Shown: in pieces, positions 1 to 6,201 of the stretch
How positions within the stretch are numbered: position 1 is the stretch's first letter
How the letters are laid out: each line of letters opens with the position of its first letter
Assembly: GCA_020434605.1 (NCBI GenBank)
Contig: JAGRAL010000114.1
Location: forward strand, 1-6,201
Source of the DNA: Bdellovibrionales bacterium
GTDB taxonomy: Bacteria; Bdellovibrionota; Bdellovibrionia; Bdellovibrionales; UBA840
Direction: 5' to 3'
DNA length: 6,201 nucleotides
The notes under the pieces: model-generated
Databases searched by the model: none
The model's input: only the letters and a program-made list of their open reading frames with translations
Told to the model about the DNA's origin: nothing
Made by a program: the position numbers and the translations under genes

Positions 1-587
1 TCGGAGTTATCAAAATACATGCGTCCACTAAACGTATTACCATTTAAAGTGCCCTTTAACCAAACTAGTCCGGATAAGTCTTCAAATAAAACTTTGATTT
101 CATCATTCGGCAAAATTTCTAATCTACCAAGACCTGCTGAAAAAATTGTTTTAAGTGGAGCTAAACCCTGACCACCCTGAGAGGTTGGGTAAGTGTAGGA
201 GTCGTAAATCTTGATTTCTAAAGTCATTTTGCTGGGATCTACATTTGACCAGTCTACAAACTCATTTTCGCGTAAGCCTAAATTAAGGCGTACTTGCATT
301 CCTTCTTTATTACTATTTGTTTGCGCCTTTACAGTCCCTATATCAATATCATCCACAGTTTCATCAGGTGCGATGGCTAGAAACTTTTTAATAATATGAG
401 TAAATTCGGCGTCAGATATATTTTCGTTAATATGACTATAGTAAATGGAGTCTACGGGTTGGCCAGTATTGATGTCACCGCCGCCGTCCCCTGGGGTGGG
501 CACACGAGCTGTATCGCGGCTATTATCACTACCGCAACCACTTAGGGCTAATACTGCTAGGGCTAGGGCCAAATACTTTCTTTTCAT
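1..587 (-). CDS. Putative lipoprotein, 3' end beyond the window
   Basis: The reading frame is open on the minus strand from an ATG at 587-585 to the window edge: 195 codons seen, C-terminus missing. The N-terminus is a lipoprotein signal peptide. A charged MKRK start is followed by an Ala/Leu-rich core and a lipobox LSGC at residues 15-18, so Cys18 would be lipidated and the protein anchored in a membrane. Residue 19 is Gly, not Asp, so nothing argues for retention in the inner membrane. Residues 19-45 form a polar Gly/Pro/Asp linker. The rest, especially residues 95-195, looks beta-rich and resembles no family I recognise. The start is supported by GGAG at 601-598, 10 nt upstream; a nearer ATG at 594-592 is out of frame. 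It is divergent from the gene at 792. The membrane-anchor assignment is sound; no function can be given. Confidence 0.85.
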   Translation of the reverse strand, partial: MKRKYLALALAVLALSGCGSDNSRDTARVPTPGDGGGDINTGQPVDSIYYSHINENISDAEFTHIIKKFLAIAPDETVDDIDIGTVKAQTNSNKEGMQVRLNLGLRENEFVDWSNVDPSKMTLEIKIYDSYTYPTSQGGQGLAPLKTIFSAGLGRLEILPNDEIKVLFEDLSGLVWLKGTLNGNTFSGRMYFDNS

Positions 588-675
588 AGTTCATCTTCTC
601 CAAGTCTATCTATCGCAAAGCCTGTGCCTCTTTATGAACGGCTATATTCGATTTGGGCTGTCAAAAGACTAGACA

Positions 676-695
676 GGGGCCAATTCGCGGCACCC
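676..695. repeat. Small bulged hairpin in the divergent intergenic region
   Basis: GGGGCC (676-681) can pair with GGCACCC (689-695) to give six G-C pairs with one bulged A and a 7-nt loop, AATTCGC. It lies between the starts of the lipoprotein gene and the gene at 792. The only homopolymer beside it is an A-run on the plus strand after the stem. On the minus strand the T-run comes before the stem, so it is not an intrinsic terminator in either direction. It could be an operator or chance. The rest of 588-791 shows no gene. Confidence 0.25.
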
Positions 696-791
696 AAAAA
701 ACGCTTAAAAATTAGATACTTGGGCATTGAGCTATGCGTTAAACCTGTAATTAGAGGATGAAATCTAGGGCGCTGATTCCTAGTATAAGGC

Positions 792-1868
792 ATGACTTAT
801 CATTTTCCAGATGAAATGTTTACGACCATTCTTGGGGGCCTATCGATTTTGGATGTGCCAAGGTTGCAGATACACAGCCAAGAAGAAGCGAAAGATTTTA
901 TTAAGACATATGGTTATGATTTAAAAAACGATAAGGATTTGGCCGAGGTTTTACGACTGTATCGAAATACCATAGAATTTTTTGAGCATGATTTGTTGGT
1001 CGATAAAGAAACGATTCCCAAAGAATTTTTAGAAATTAAACGTCCTGAAGATTTTTATAATTTAATCCTGACCGCCAGTTCAACAGTTACTTCCGAATCA
1101 CAAATTTGGGCCTGCGCCCTTCTTCGAGTTTTACATGTATTAAACCATCTAAGAAATGGTTTGTTTCGTACGTTTTCAAAAACAATACAAGACCAAATTT
1201 TTGGTTTGTTTTATGGCCATATAAAGCGCCAACAGGACAATATCCCATATCTTGGAGATTTACGAAGTGGCGAAAACATTCGACTTTATGAATTTGATAT
1301 AAAAAAATATAAATCCAAGCGGTCTTCAGCCATCAAACTTTTGGCTAAAAAAAATGAATATGCCATGAATATTTTAGACCGTATGGGGGTACGTTTTGTT
1401 ACGTATAGTATGTTTGATTGCTTTCGTGTTTTAAAATATTTAATTTCAAATCATCTGATCTCAGTTCCAAATGTGGTGCCGGATCAATCAAAGAACACGC
1501 TGTTTCCTTTAAATGTTTTTTTGGATGTAATGGATAAACTAAATTTGCAAGACAGAAACCATACAGAAGAAGAAATCGATGCTATTCTGTGGAAAAGTCT
1601 AGAGCGCTGGGGAGAAGAAGAAAGGCAATACATTCATAAGCCAAACGACTTTTCATCAGGTGATTACAGAGCTATAAAATTTATCGCTAGACATATGGTG
1701 GATATTCCGATTGGTAAAAAGAATCTTCGTTTTTTCTTTCCATATGAAGTTCAGATTGTTGATCATAAAACCCATGTACTAAACACAACGGGTGAATCTT
1801 CACATAATGAATATAAGGCCAGACAAATGCTAGCTGCAAAAGCCAGGGTCTTTGGCGAAACTTTATAG
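792..1868 (+). CDS. Uncharacterised protein with a diverged RelA/SpoT-like synthetase domain
   Basis: A 358-residue cytoplasmic-looking protein with no signal peptide or membrane segment. Residues 1-160 look mostly helical and match nothing I know. Residues 172-342 follow the order of landmarks in (p)ppGpp synthetase domains. There is a basic Lys/Ser stretch with S179 and K186-K187 (ATP side). D196-x-x-G-V-R201 follows, matching the family's DxxGxR metal-binding segment, then D209-C210. Y292 in DYRAIK matches the GYxSxH tyrosine that stacks on the acceptor guanine. E319-V-Q-I322 matches ExQIRT, and H338-x-x-Y341-K342 matches the terminal HxxYK. The Arg-Thr after QI is replaced by Val-Asp, and about 60 extra residues (221-279) separate the two halves. 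From memory it may belong to the uncharacterised family TIGR04552; I could not check this. Function is unproven: alarmone synthesis, another pyrophosphate transfer, or a non-catalytic fold. The ATG has no usable Shine-Dalgarno sequence (AAGG lies 1 nt away). Its stop overlaps the convergent gene by 6 bp. Confidence 0.85.
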   Translation: MTYHFPDEMFTTILGGLSILDVPRLQIHSQEEAKDFIKTYGYDLKNDKDLAEVLRLYRNTIEFFEHDLLVDKETIPKEFLEIKRPEDFYNLILTASSTVTSESQIWACALLRVLHVLNHLRNGLFRTFSKTIQDQIFGLFYGHIKRQQDNIPYLGDLRSGENIRLYEFDIKKYKSKRSSAIKLLAKKNEYAMNILDRMGVRFVTYSMFDCFRVLKYLISNHLISVPNVVPDQSKNTLFPLNVFLDVMDKLNLQDRNHTEEEIDAILWKSLERWGEEERQYIHKPNDFSSGDYRAIKFIARHMVDIPIGKKNLRFFFPYEVQIVDHKTHVLNTTGESSHNEYKARQMLAAKARVFGETL

Positions 1869-3068
1869 AGTATCGATTAAATTAGGCGATTGCTTTTGGT
1901 ATGGCTTCCAGGTTTTTCCATCATCTCGTGATGAAATATAAAAATCTAATTTTTGTTTTTTTACATGTAAAACAATAGCTCCAGCATCAAAACTGATTTC
2001 TTGAATAGAGAAATCATGCACATCACTGTTTAGTTTTAAATCGCGGATGATTTGATCCCATCTAACAAAACGTTCAAATTTTTGTCCTAAATCGTAACTT
2101 TTTGAATCTCCGACAAAAAGCTCGCCACTTGGGGAAAAGGCCACGGCAAAATTTTGATTTTGAAACCGGTCAATCTTCTCCCAGTTTTCTCCATCAAAAG
2201 ATCTATAAACACCGTCTGCCGAAACAACGGTTAAAGATTTTTTAGGATGTTTTGCGATATCAAAAACTTTCTTGCTCATAATATCTTTTACGTGAAACAA
2301 AGATACTTGAGGCTCTTTTGCCTGCCGTTCTTCCTTCCACCAAACCATGCCATGACCAGATACGCTGGATTTCATCCACTCAATTTGTCTTTCTTCCATT
2401 TGGTTTACAAAGACTTCCCCTTTGATGTTCTCAGTTCTACCTTCTTCTATATCAGGTTTTGCCGCAACTAGTAGAGGGCTGAGGTAGACATCACCATGGA
2501 TAAATTGCTCGACATTTAAAGTGTCATCTTTTTTAAGGTAAGCTTTTCTGTTCAGGGCCTGTACCAAAAAGAAATCCTTTTCTTCTTTAAGTACTCTGGC
2601 CTTAAAGTGCTCTGGAACCATTTGAATCGGGTAGAGTAGATCTGGTTTTAAAAATAAATTTGTATTTTTTAATGTTAACACAAATGAGCCTTCGATATTC
2701 GGCAACCACTGTACAAATGGACTTTGTAGCCAACCGCTATTACAAAGTTTGATCCATTTTTGCTGTCTATCGCAAACAGGGTAGATACCTTTTGCGATTT
2801 TACTAGTTACCTTACCTTCTGGCTTCTCAGAGATGGCTTCATCGCGTTCTAATTTAACCTGTCCCATTAAATCTTTTTTTAAAACTACAGAATCTTCGCG
2901 AACCCAAAAGTATTTATTTAAATGACTTACTCGGTACCAGTTTTCGGCTCGTTTTTCTGCAATATTTCTTTCTAAGTCCTTTGTAGGGGCGTAGCCAGAC
3001 GGAAAAGCGCTATTCGGCTCTTTAAAAAAGTAGGCAGCATGAGTGTAGAAAATCAGTAAGAAGATCAC
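1863..3068 (-). CDS. Exported protein with SH3-like stretches and C-terminal Asp-box motifs
   Basis: A 401-residue protein of unknown function. The N-terminus (residues 1-12) is very hydrophobic and ends in THAA, like a signal peptide cut near residue 12, but it lacks the usual Lys/Arg. Two segments resemble bacterial SH3-type folds: around W44-Y-R-V to F54-W-V, and around Y96 to W105 and G112-W-L. C99 and C109 are the only cysteines and sit in the second segment, suggesting a disulfide outside the cytoplasm. The C-terminus has two Asp-box (BNR) motifs: S290-F-D-G-E-N-W296, and a near-perfect S380-R-D-D-G-K-T-W387. These mark hairpins of beta-propeller proteins such as sialidases and Ycf48-like factors. 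Only about 130 residues surround them, too few for a full propeller, so sialidase activity is not implied. The start is GTG; an in-frame TAA lies three codons upstream, no ATG is available, and there is no Shine-Dalgarno sequence. Its 3' end overlaps the convergent neighbour. Confidence 0.8.
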   Translation of the reverse strand: MIFLLIFYTHAAYFFKEPNSAFPSGYAPTKDLERNIAEKRAENWYRVSHLNKYFWVREDSVVLKKDLMGQVKLERDEAISEKPEGKVTSKIAKGIYPVCDRQQKWIKLCNSGWLQSPFVQWLPNIEGSFVLTLKNTNLFLKPDLLYPIQMVPEHFKARVLKEEKDFFLVQALNRKAYLKKDDTLNVEQFIHGDVYLSPLLVAAKPDIEEGRTENIKGEVFVNQMEERQIEWMKSSVSGHGMVWWKEERQAKEPQVSLFHVKDIMSKKVFDIAKHPKKSLTVVSADGVYRSFDGENWEKIDRFQNQNFAVAFSPSGELFVGDSKSYDLGQKFERFVRWDQIIRDLKLNSDVHDFSIQEISFDAGAIVLHVKKQKLDFYISSRDDGKTWKPYQKQSPNLIDTL

Positions 3069-3074
3069 TTGTTT

Positions 3075-3102
3075 ATTTTAAATAGAATTCCAAGATCAGC
3101 AA
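3075..3102 (-). promoter_or_regulatory. Putative sigma-70-type promoter for the minus-strand gene at 3068
   Basis: On the minus strand TTGCTG (3102-3097) and TAAAAT (3080-3075, five of six consensus bases) are separated by 16 nt. Transcription would be expected to begin about 7 nt past the -10 box, at or next to position 3068, the first base of the GTG start codon. The transcript would then be leaderless, which fits the missing Shine-Dalgarno sequence. This is inferred from sequence only. Confidence 0.4.
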
Positions 3103-3179
3103 GACTAGAAACTAGGCAAATATGCGCAATGTCGCTACGCTTAATGGATGAAAGGTTTTCTTTGTGTTTGGTTCTGTAA

Positions 3180-3219
3180 TATAAGGAATTCTCTCTATCT
3201 TAGTCGAGTTTAAAAGGAG
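3180..3219 (+). promoter_or_regulatory. Possible -10 box and ribosome binding site of the hbd operon
   Basis: TATAAG at 3180-3185 (five of six -10 consensus bases) is the best -10 candidate before hbd, but no convincing -35 box lies 16-18 nt upstream, so the promoter is tentative. If used, the leader would be about 36 nt. The ribosome binding site AAGGAG at 3214-3219, 8 nt before the ATG at 3228, is strong and fixes the start of hbd. Confidence 0.35.
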
Positions 3220-3227
3220 TATCTTCT

Positions 3228-4076
3228 ATGCAAATACAGAAGTTAGGTGTTGTTGGCGCCGGACAAATGGGAAATGGGATTGCACAAGTTGCAGCTGCAA
3301 ATGGCCTACAGGTTCTTATCTATGATATCACTCAACCTGCTCTTGATAAAGCAATGCAGACGATCACATCTTCTTGTGACAGATTGATCAAAAAATCTGC
3401 GATCACGGAAGCGCAAAAAACAGAAATTTTATCTCGCATTAAAACAACTACCTCGATGCAAGATCTTGCTCCAGTTAATATGGTTGTCGAGGCAGCAACT
3501 GAGAACCTTCAAATTAAGCTAGAGATTTTCAAAAAGTTAGATGAAATCGTTAATAAGGATGCTCTGCTTTGTACAAATACATCTTCTATATCGATTACTA
3601 AAATCGCGGCAGCGACTGCTCGCCCAGATAAAGTAGCCGGCATGCATTTTATGAACCCAGTGCCAATTATGCAATTGGTTGAGGGTATCCGCGGTCTACA
3701 AACTTCGGATGAGACTTTTAAAGCAGTTCGAATACTAGCAGAAAAAATGGGTAAAACATTTATCGAAGGAAGAGATATGCCGGGCTTTATTGTAAACCGC
3801 ATCTTGATGCCAATGATAAATGAGGCTTGTTACGCACTTTATGAAGGAATTGCCGAGGTTGAGGGAATTGATCAGGCTATGAAGCTTGGTACCAATCAGC
3901 CTATGGGACCTTTAACATTGGCAGACTTTATCGGTTTGGATACTTGTCTTGCGATTATGCAAGTCTTGCACGACGGCTTAGGGGATACTAAGTACCGCCC
4001 ATGTCCACTATTAGTTAAGTATGTTGAGGCTGGTTGGCTTGGTCGTAAATCTGGACGTGGATTTTATAAATACTAG
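3228..4076 (+). CDS. hbd: 3-hydroxybutyryl-CoA dehydrogenase
   Basis: Catalyses the reversible NAD(P)-linked oxidation of 3-hydroxybutyryl-CoA to acetoacetyl-CoA in the cytoplasm, a step of short-chain beta-oxidation or butyryl-CoA synthesis. At 282 residues it has the usual length of single-domain Hbd enzymes, without the fused hydratase of FadB. The Rossmann fold begins with G10-A-G-Q-M-G15, and D33 ends the second strand, which favours NAD. The family signature around M139-H-F-M-N-P-V-P supplies catalytic His140, with Glu152 as its partner. S119 (in NTSS) and N190 (in GFIVNR) are the substrate and active-site residues expected from the family. The C-terminal dimerisation domain ends in the typical GRKSGRGFY. 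It is the first gene of an operon, with the hydratase start 10 bp downstream and that gene's ribosome binding site overlapping this stop codon. PaaH-type paralogues look alike, so chain-length preference is not certain. Confidence 0.96.
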   Translation: MQIQKLGVVGAGQMGNGIAQVAAANGLQVLIYDITQPALDKAMQTITSSCDRLIKKSAITEAQKTEILSRIKTTTSMQDLAPVNMVVEAATENLQIKLEIFKKLDEIVNKDALLCTNTSSISITKIAAATARPDKVAGMHFMNPVPIMQLVEGIRGLQTSDETFKAVRILAEKMGKTFIEGRDMPGFIVNRILMPMINEACYALYEGIAEVEGIDQAMKLGTNQPMGPLTLADFIGLDTCLAIMQVLHDGLGDTKYRPCPLLVKYVEAGWLGRKSGRGFYKY

Positions 4077-4086
4077 GAGACTATAA

Positions 4087-4863
4087 ATGCAGTTTATTAA
4101 ATTTGAAAAACAAGGTTTTGTTGGCTCCATTACAATCGATCGCGTACAAGCTCTTAACGCTTTAAACAACCAGGTGATTGAAGAACTTAGTGAGTGCATG
4201 GACACCATAGAAAAGTCTAAAGACTTACGTTGTCTAATTATAACTGGTGCTGGGGATAAAGCGTTTGTGGCTGGAGCCGACATTAAAGAACTAGAAACTT
4301 TAAGCCCTGAGAAAGCACAAGACTTTGCAATGAAGGGGCAAAGACTGTTTAGAAGATTTGAAGTTTTAGAAATCCCAATCATTGCTGCTGTGAACGGATA
4401 TGCCTTGGGCGGCGGTTGCGAGTTAGCGATAGCCTGTGATTTTATTTACGCTTCGACAAATGCTGTATTTGGTTTACCTGAAGTCACACTAGGGATTATG
4501 CCTGGCTTTGGTGGAACCCAAAGACTTGCTAGGTATGTAGGCTTAGCTCGTGCCAAAGAAATGATGTTCACGGCAAAACAATTAAAAGCAGATGAAGCGC
4601 AAGCGCTGGGATTAGTAAATAAAGTCTGCTCTCCAGAAAGTCTTATGGAAGAAGTTAAAAAGACAGCAAGTAAAATTGCCAACCTTGCTCCTATTGCAAT
4701 TACTGCCATTAAAGGTGCCAGTACACAAGGTTATGATTTATCTATCGACCCTGGCTTACATTTAGAGAGAACTTTATTTTCTGAATTGTTTAGATCTAAA
4801 GATATGCAAATAGGCGTAAAAGCTTTTATCAACAAACAAAAGCCTGAATTTATTGGAGAGTAA
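4087..4863 (+). CDS. crt: Enoyl-CoA hydratase (crotonase type)
   Basis: Adds water to crotonyl-CoA or similar trans-2-enoyl-CoA to give (S)-3-hydroxyacyl-CoA, the substrate of the Hbd encoded just upstream. The 258 residues cover the whole crotonase fold. The oxyanion hole is formed at A62-G-A-D65 and at the glycine run G108-G-G110. Both catalytic glutamates of true hydratases are present: Glu112 in GGGCELA and Glu132 in GLPEVTLG, followed by the PGFGGTQRL signature at 139-147. Having both argues against an isomerase, dehalogenase or decarboxylase relative. Translation begins at ATG 4087, with AGGAG at 4075-4079 overlapping the hbd stop. Its own stop TAA abuts the icmF ATG directly, so the two are probably translationally coupled. 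The symbol crt rests on operon context; paaF- or fadB-like names would fit equally well. Confidence 0.95.
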   Translation: MQFIKFEKQGFVGSITIDRVQALNALNNQVIEELSECMDTIEKSKDLRCLIITGAGDKAFVAGADIKELETLSPEKAQDFAMKGQRLFRRFEVLEIPIIAAVNGYALGGGCELAIACDFIYASTNAVFGLPEVTLGIMPGFGGTQRLARYVGLARAKEMMFTAKQLKADEAQALGLVNKVCSPESLMEEVKKTASKIANLAPIAITAIKGASTQGYDLSIDPGLHLERTLFSELFRSKDMQIGVKAFINKQKPEFIGE

Positions 4864-6201
4864 ATGTCTTATACCGCTAAAAATCCAATCCGTATCATAA
4901 CTGCCGCAAGTCTATTTGATGGACATGATGCTTCGATCAATATTATGCGACGTATTTTACAAGATTTTGGCGCAGAGATAATTCATTTAGGACACAATCG
5001 CTCGGTGCAAGATGTAGTGACGGCGGCTTTGCAAGAGGGAGCGCAAAGTATTTGTATAAGCTCATATCAGGGCGGGCATATGGAATACTTTAAGTATATG
5101 CGCGATCTCTTAGACGCTAACGGTGCAGGCTACGTAAAAATTTACGGTGGCGGTGGCGGTGTGATTGTGTTTGATGAAAAAAGAGAGCTTGAAGCCTATG
5201 GCATCTCACAGATTTTTCACCCAGAAGACGGCAGAAAATTAGGTTTAGAAGGCATGATCCAAATGGTCATCGAGGGATCTGATTACAATTTACTAGATGC
5301 TGCTAAACAATCAGAAGTTAAAAAAAGTAAATATACCGATGAATGGCTACAGCAGTGTCGTGAGTTAGGTTTAATCTTAACAGCACTAGAATTAAATGCA
5401 GATTATAAACTAGCAGCAAAGGCCGTGAGTGCAAGTCATACAGCCACTACATTAGGAATTACCGGTACTGGTGGTGCGGGAAAATCTAGTTTAATTGATG
5501 AGCTATTACATCGATATAAAAATGCGTTTGCAAATAAGACAGCAGCAGTTGTTTGTGTTGACCCTACAAAAAAGAAAACAGGTGGAGCGCTACTAGGAGA
5601 CCGAATTCGCATGAATTCACTATCACGACCAGGTTTATTTATGAGATCCCTTGCATCTCGTGGTTCGGGTAGTGAAGTAGCTGATGCTCTTCCCAAAGTT
5701 TTAAACTTATTAAAAGAAAAAGGCTTTGAGTTTTTGATTGCCGAGACATCAGGTATTGGGCAAGCGGCTTCTCGAATCACTGAAGTAAGTGATATAAGCA
5801 TGTATGTAATGACTTCAGAGTTCGGTGCGCAATCGCAGCTCGAAAAAATTGACATGATAGATTACGCAGATTTTATCGTTATCAATAAAGCGGACCGAAG
5901 AGGTTCACAAGATGCACTACATGATGTAAAAAAACAGTACAAAAGATCGAGAAAACAATTTACGGTTAATGATAGTGATTTGCCAGTCTACCTTTGCCAA
6001 GCTTCACAATTTAATGATGGTGGTGTAAACCAATTGTTTTTAAGCTTAGCCTCAAAGCTTGCTGAAAGCGAAAAGTCATTTTCTGTATCAAAAGAATTTT
6101 TAGATAATTTAAAGGAAACGACCAAACAAACCATTATTCCACCTGATCGTGCTCCGTATCTAATGGATATCGCTAAAACCCTTAGGACTTATAAAAAAGA
6201 A
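4864..6201 (+). CDS. icmF: Fused isobutyryl-CoA mutase IcmF, 3' end beyond the window
   Basis: Adenosylcobalamin enzyme that interconverts isobutyryl-CoA and n-butyryl-CoA; some members act on isovaleryl-CoA/pivalyl-CoA. IcmF joins the B12 domain, a MeaI-type G-protein chaperone and the mutase barrel in one chain of about 1,080-1,100 residues. The first 446 are seen here, with no stop. Residues 9-140 are the B12 domain: D19-G-H21-D-A-S, where His21 is the lower cobalt ligand, S66-S-Y-Q-G-G-H72, and the glycine run G95-G99. The G domain begins about residue 195, with P-loop G201-T-G-G-A-G-K-S208, D233-P-T, E294-T-S-G-I-G-Q300 and the guanine-specific N341-K-A-D344. Residues 425-446 enter the linker before the mutase domain. 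SSYQGGH and the DGHD start distinguish it from methylmalonyl-CoA mutase, whose B12 domain is C-terminal. The start follows GGAG at 4855-4858 and directly abuts the hydratase stop. Confidence 0.95.
   Translation, partial: MSYTAKNPIRIITAASLFDGHDASINIMRRILQDFGAEIIHLGHNRSVQDVVTAALQEGAQSICISSYQGGHMEYFKYMRDLLDANGAGYVKIYGGGGGVIVFDEKRELEAYGISQIFHPEDGRKLGLEGMIQMVIEGSDYNLLDAAKQSEVKKSKYTDEWLQQCRELGLILTALELNADYKLAAKAVSASHTATTLGITGTGGAGKSSLIDELLHRYKNAFANKTAAVVCVDPTKKKTGGALLGDRIRMNSLSRPGLFMRSLASRGSGSEVADALPKVLNLLKEKGFEFLIAETSGIGQAASRITEVSDISMYVMTSEFGAQSQLEKIDMIDYADFIVINKADRRGSQDALHDVKKQYKRSRKQFTVNDSDLPVYLCQASQFNDGGVNQLFLSLASKLAESEKSFSVSKEFLDNLKETTKQTIIPPDRAPYLMDIAKTLRTYKKE

Noticed and set aside
536..575. 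Repeated CTAGGG/TTAGGG units resembling telomere-like or G-rich repeats
   Set aside because: They are the antisense of repeated Ala-Leu codon pairs in the lipoprotein signal peptide, so coding explains them.
659..664. Perfect TTGACA on the minus strand as a -35 box for the lipoprotein gene
   Set aside because: No acceptable -10 box lies 16-18 nt downstream; the nearest candidates are 11-14 or 22 nt away.
758..814. An 18-codon ORF overlapping the start of the gene at 792, a possible leader peptide
   Set aside because: Its ATG touches the AGAGG with zero spacing, so that sequence cannot act as a ribosome binding site, and the peptide shows no attenuator-like residue bias.
975..1010. EHDLLVDKET in the 792 protein, recalling the HD/ED motif of the RelA/SpoT hydrolase domain
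   Set aside because: The second acidic pair is broken, the upstream His and downstream Asp of the HD site are not found at proper spacing, and the region is too short for the hydrolase domain.
3105..3115. CTAG-AAA-CTAG inverted repeat before the minus-strand gene at 3068
   Set aside because: The arms are only 4 bp and self-palindromic with a 3-nt loop, expected by chance in AT-rich DNA.
3085..3191. Two GAATTC sites about 100 bp apart flanking the divergent promoter region
   Set aside because: Six-base matches with no shared flanking sequence; chance occurrence is enough.
5436..5855. A 139-codon minus-strand ORF opposite icmF
   Set aside because: It lies entirely against the conserved G-domain of IcmF, has no ribosome binding site and encodes a protein without family features; it is a shadow frame.

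Overview
The window reads as chromosomal DNA of an AT-rich Gram-negative bacterium. There is an SpsII-type lipoprotein, an exported SH3-like/Asp-box protein and a short-chain acyl-CoA pathway. The general feel is of the former Deltaproteobacteria, perhaps a Bdellovibrio/Bacteriovorax relative. That placement is an inference from gene content and base composition only. No mobile element, tRNA, rRNA or CRISPR array was seen.

Left part. A lipoprotein gene runs leftward out of the window (1-587, minus). It is divergent from a 358-residue plus-strand gene (792-1868) across a 204-bp gap that holds a small bulged hairpin. The 358-residue protein has no obvious named function, but its C-terminal half carries, in order, the sequence landmarks of a RelA/SpoT-type (p)ppGpp synthetase fold. 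Its 3' end overlaps by 6 bp the 3' end of a convergent minus-strand gene (1863-3068). That gene encodes an exported protein with two SH3-like stretches and two C-terminal Asp-box motifs. It starts at a GTG with no Shine-Dalgarno sequence, placed where a good -10/-35 pair would start transcription, so its mRNA may be leaderless.

Right part. A tight plus-strand operon begins at 3228: 3-hydroxybutyryl-CoA dehydrogenase (hbd), then 10 bp later a crotonase-type enoyl-CoA hydratase, then with no gap the first 446 codons of icmF, the fused isobutyryl-CoA mutase, which is cut by the window end. Together these suggest a route in which IcmF isomerises isobutyryl-CoA to n-butyryl-CoA. After oxidation to crotonyl-CoA by an acyl-CoA dehydrogenase not seen here, the hydratase and Hbd carry it on to acetoacetyl-CoA. 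This would link valine-derived branched acyl-CoA to ordinary beta-oxidation. The reverse, synthetic direction is also possible.

The best candidate for something undescribed is the diverged synthetase-like protein at 792-1868. The operon is well explained by known families.
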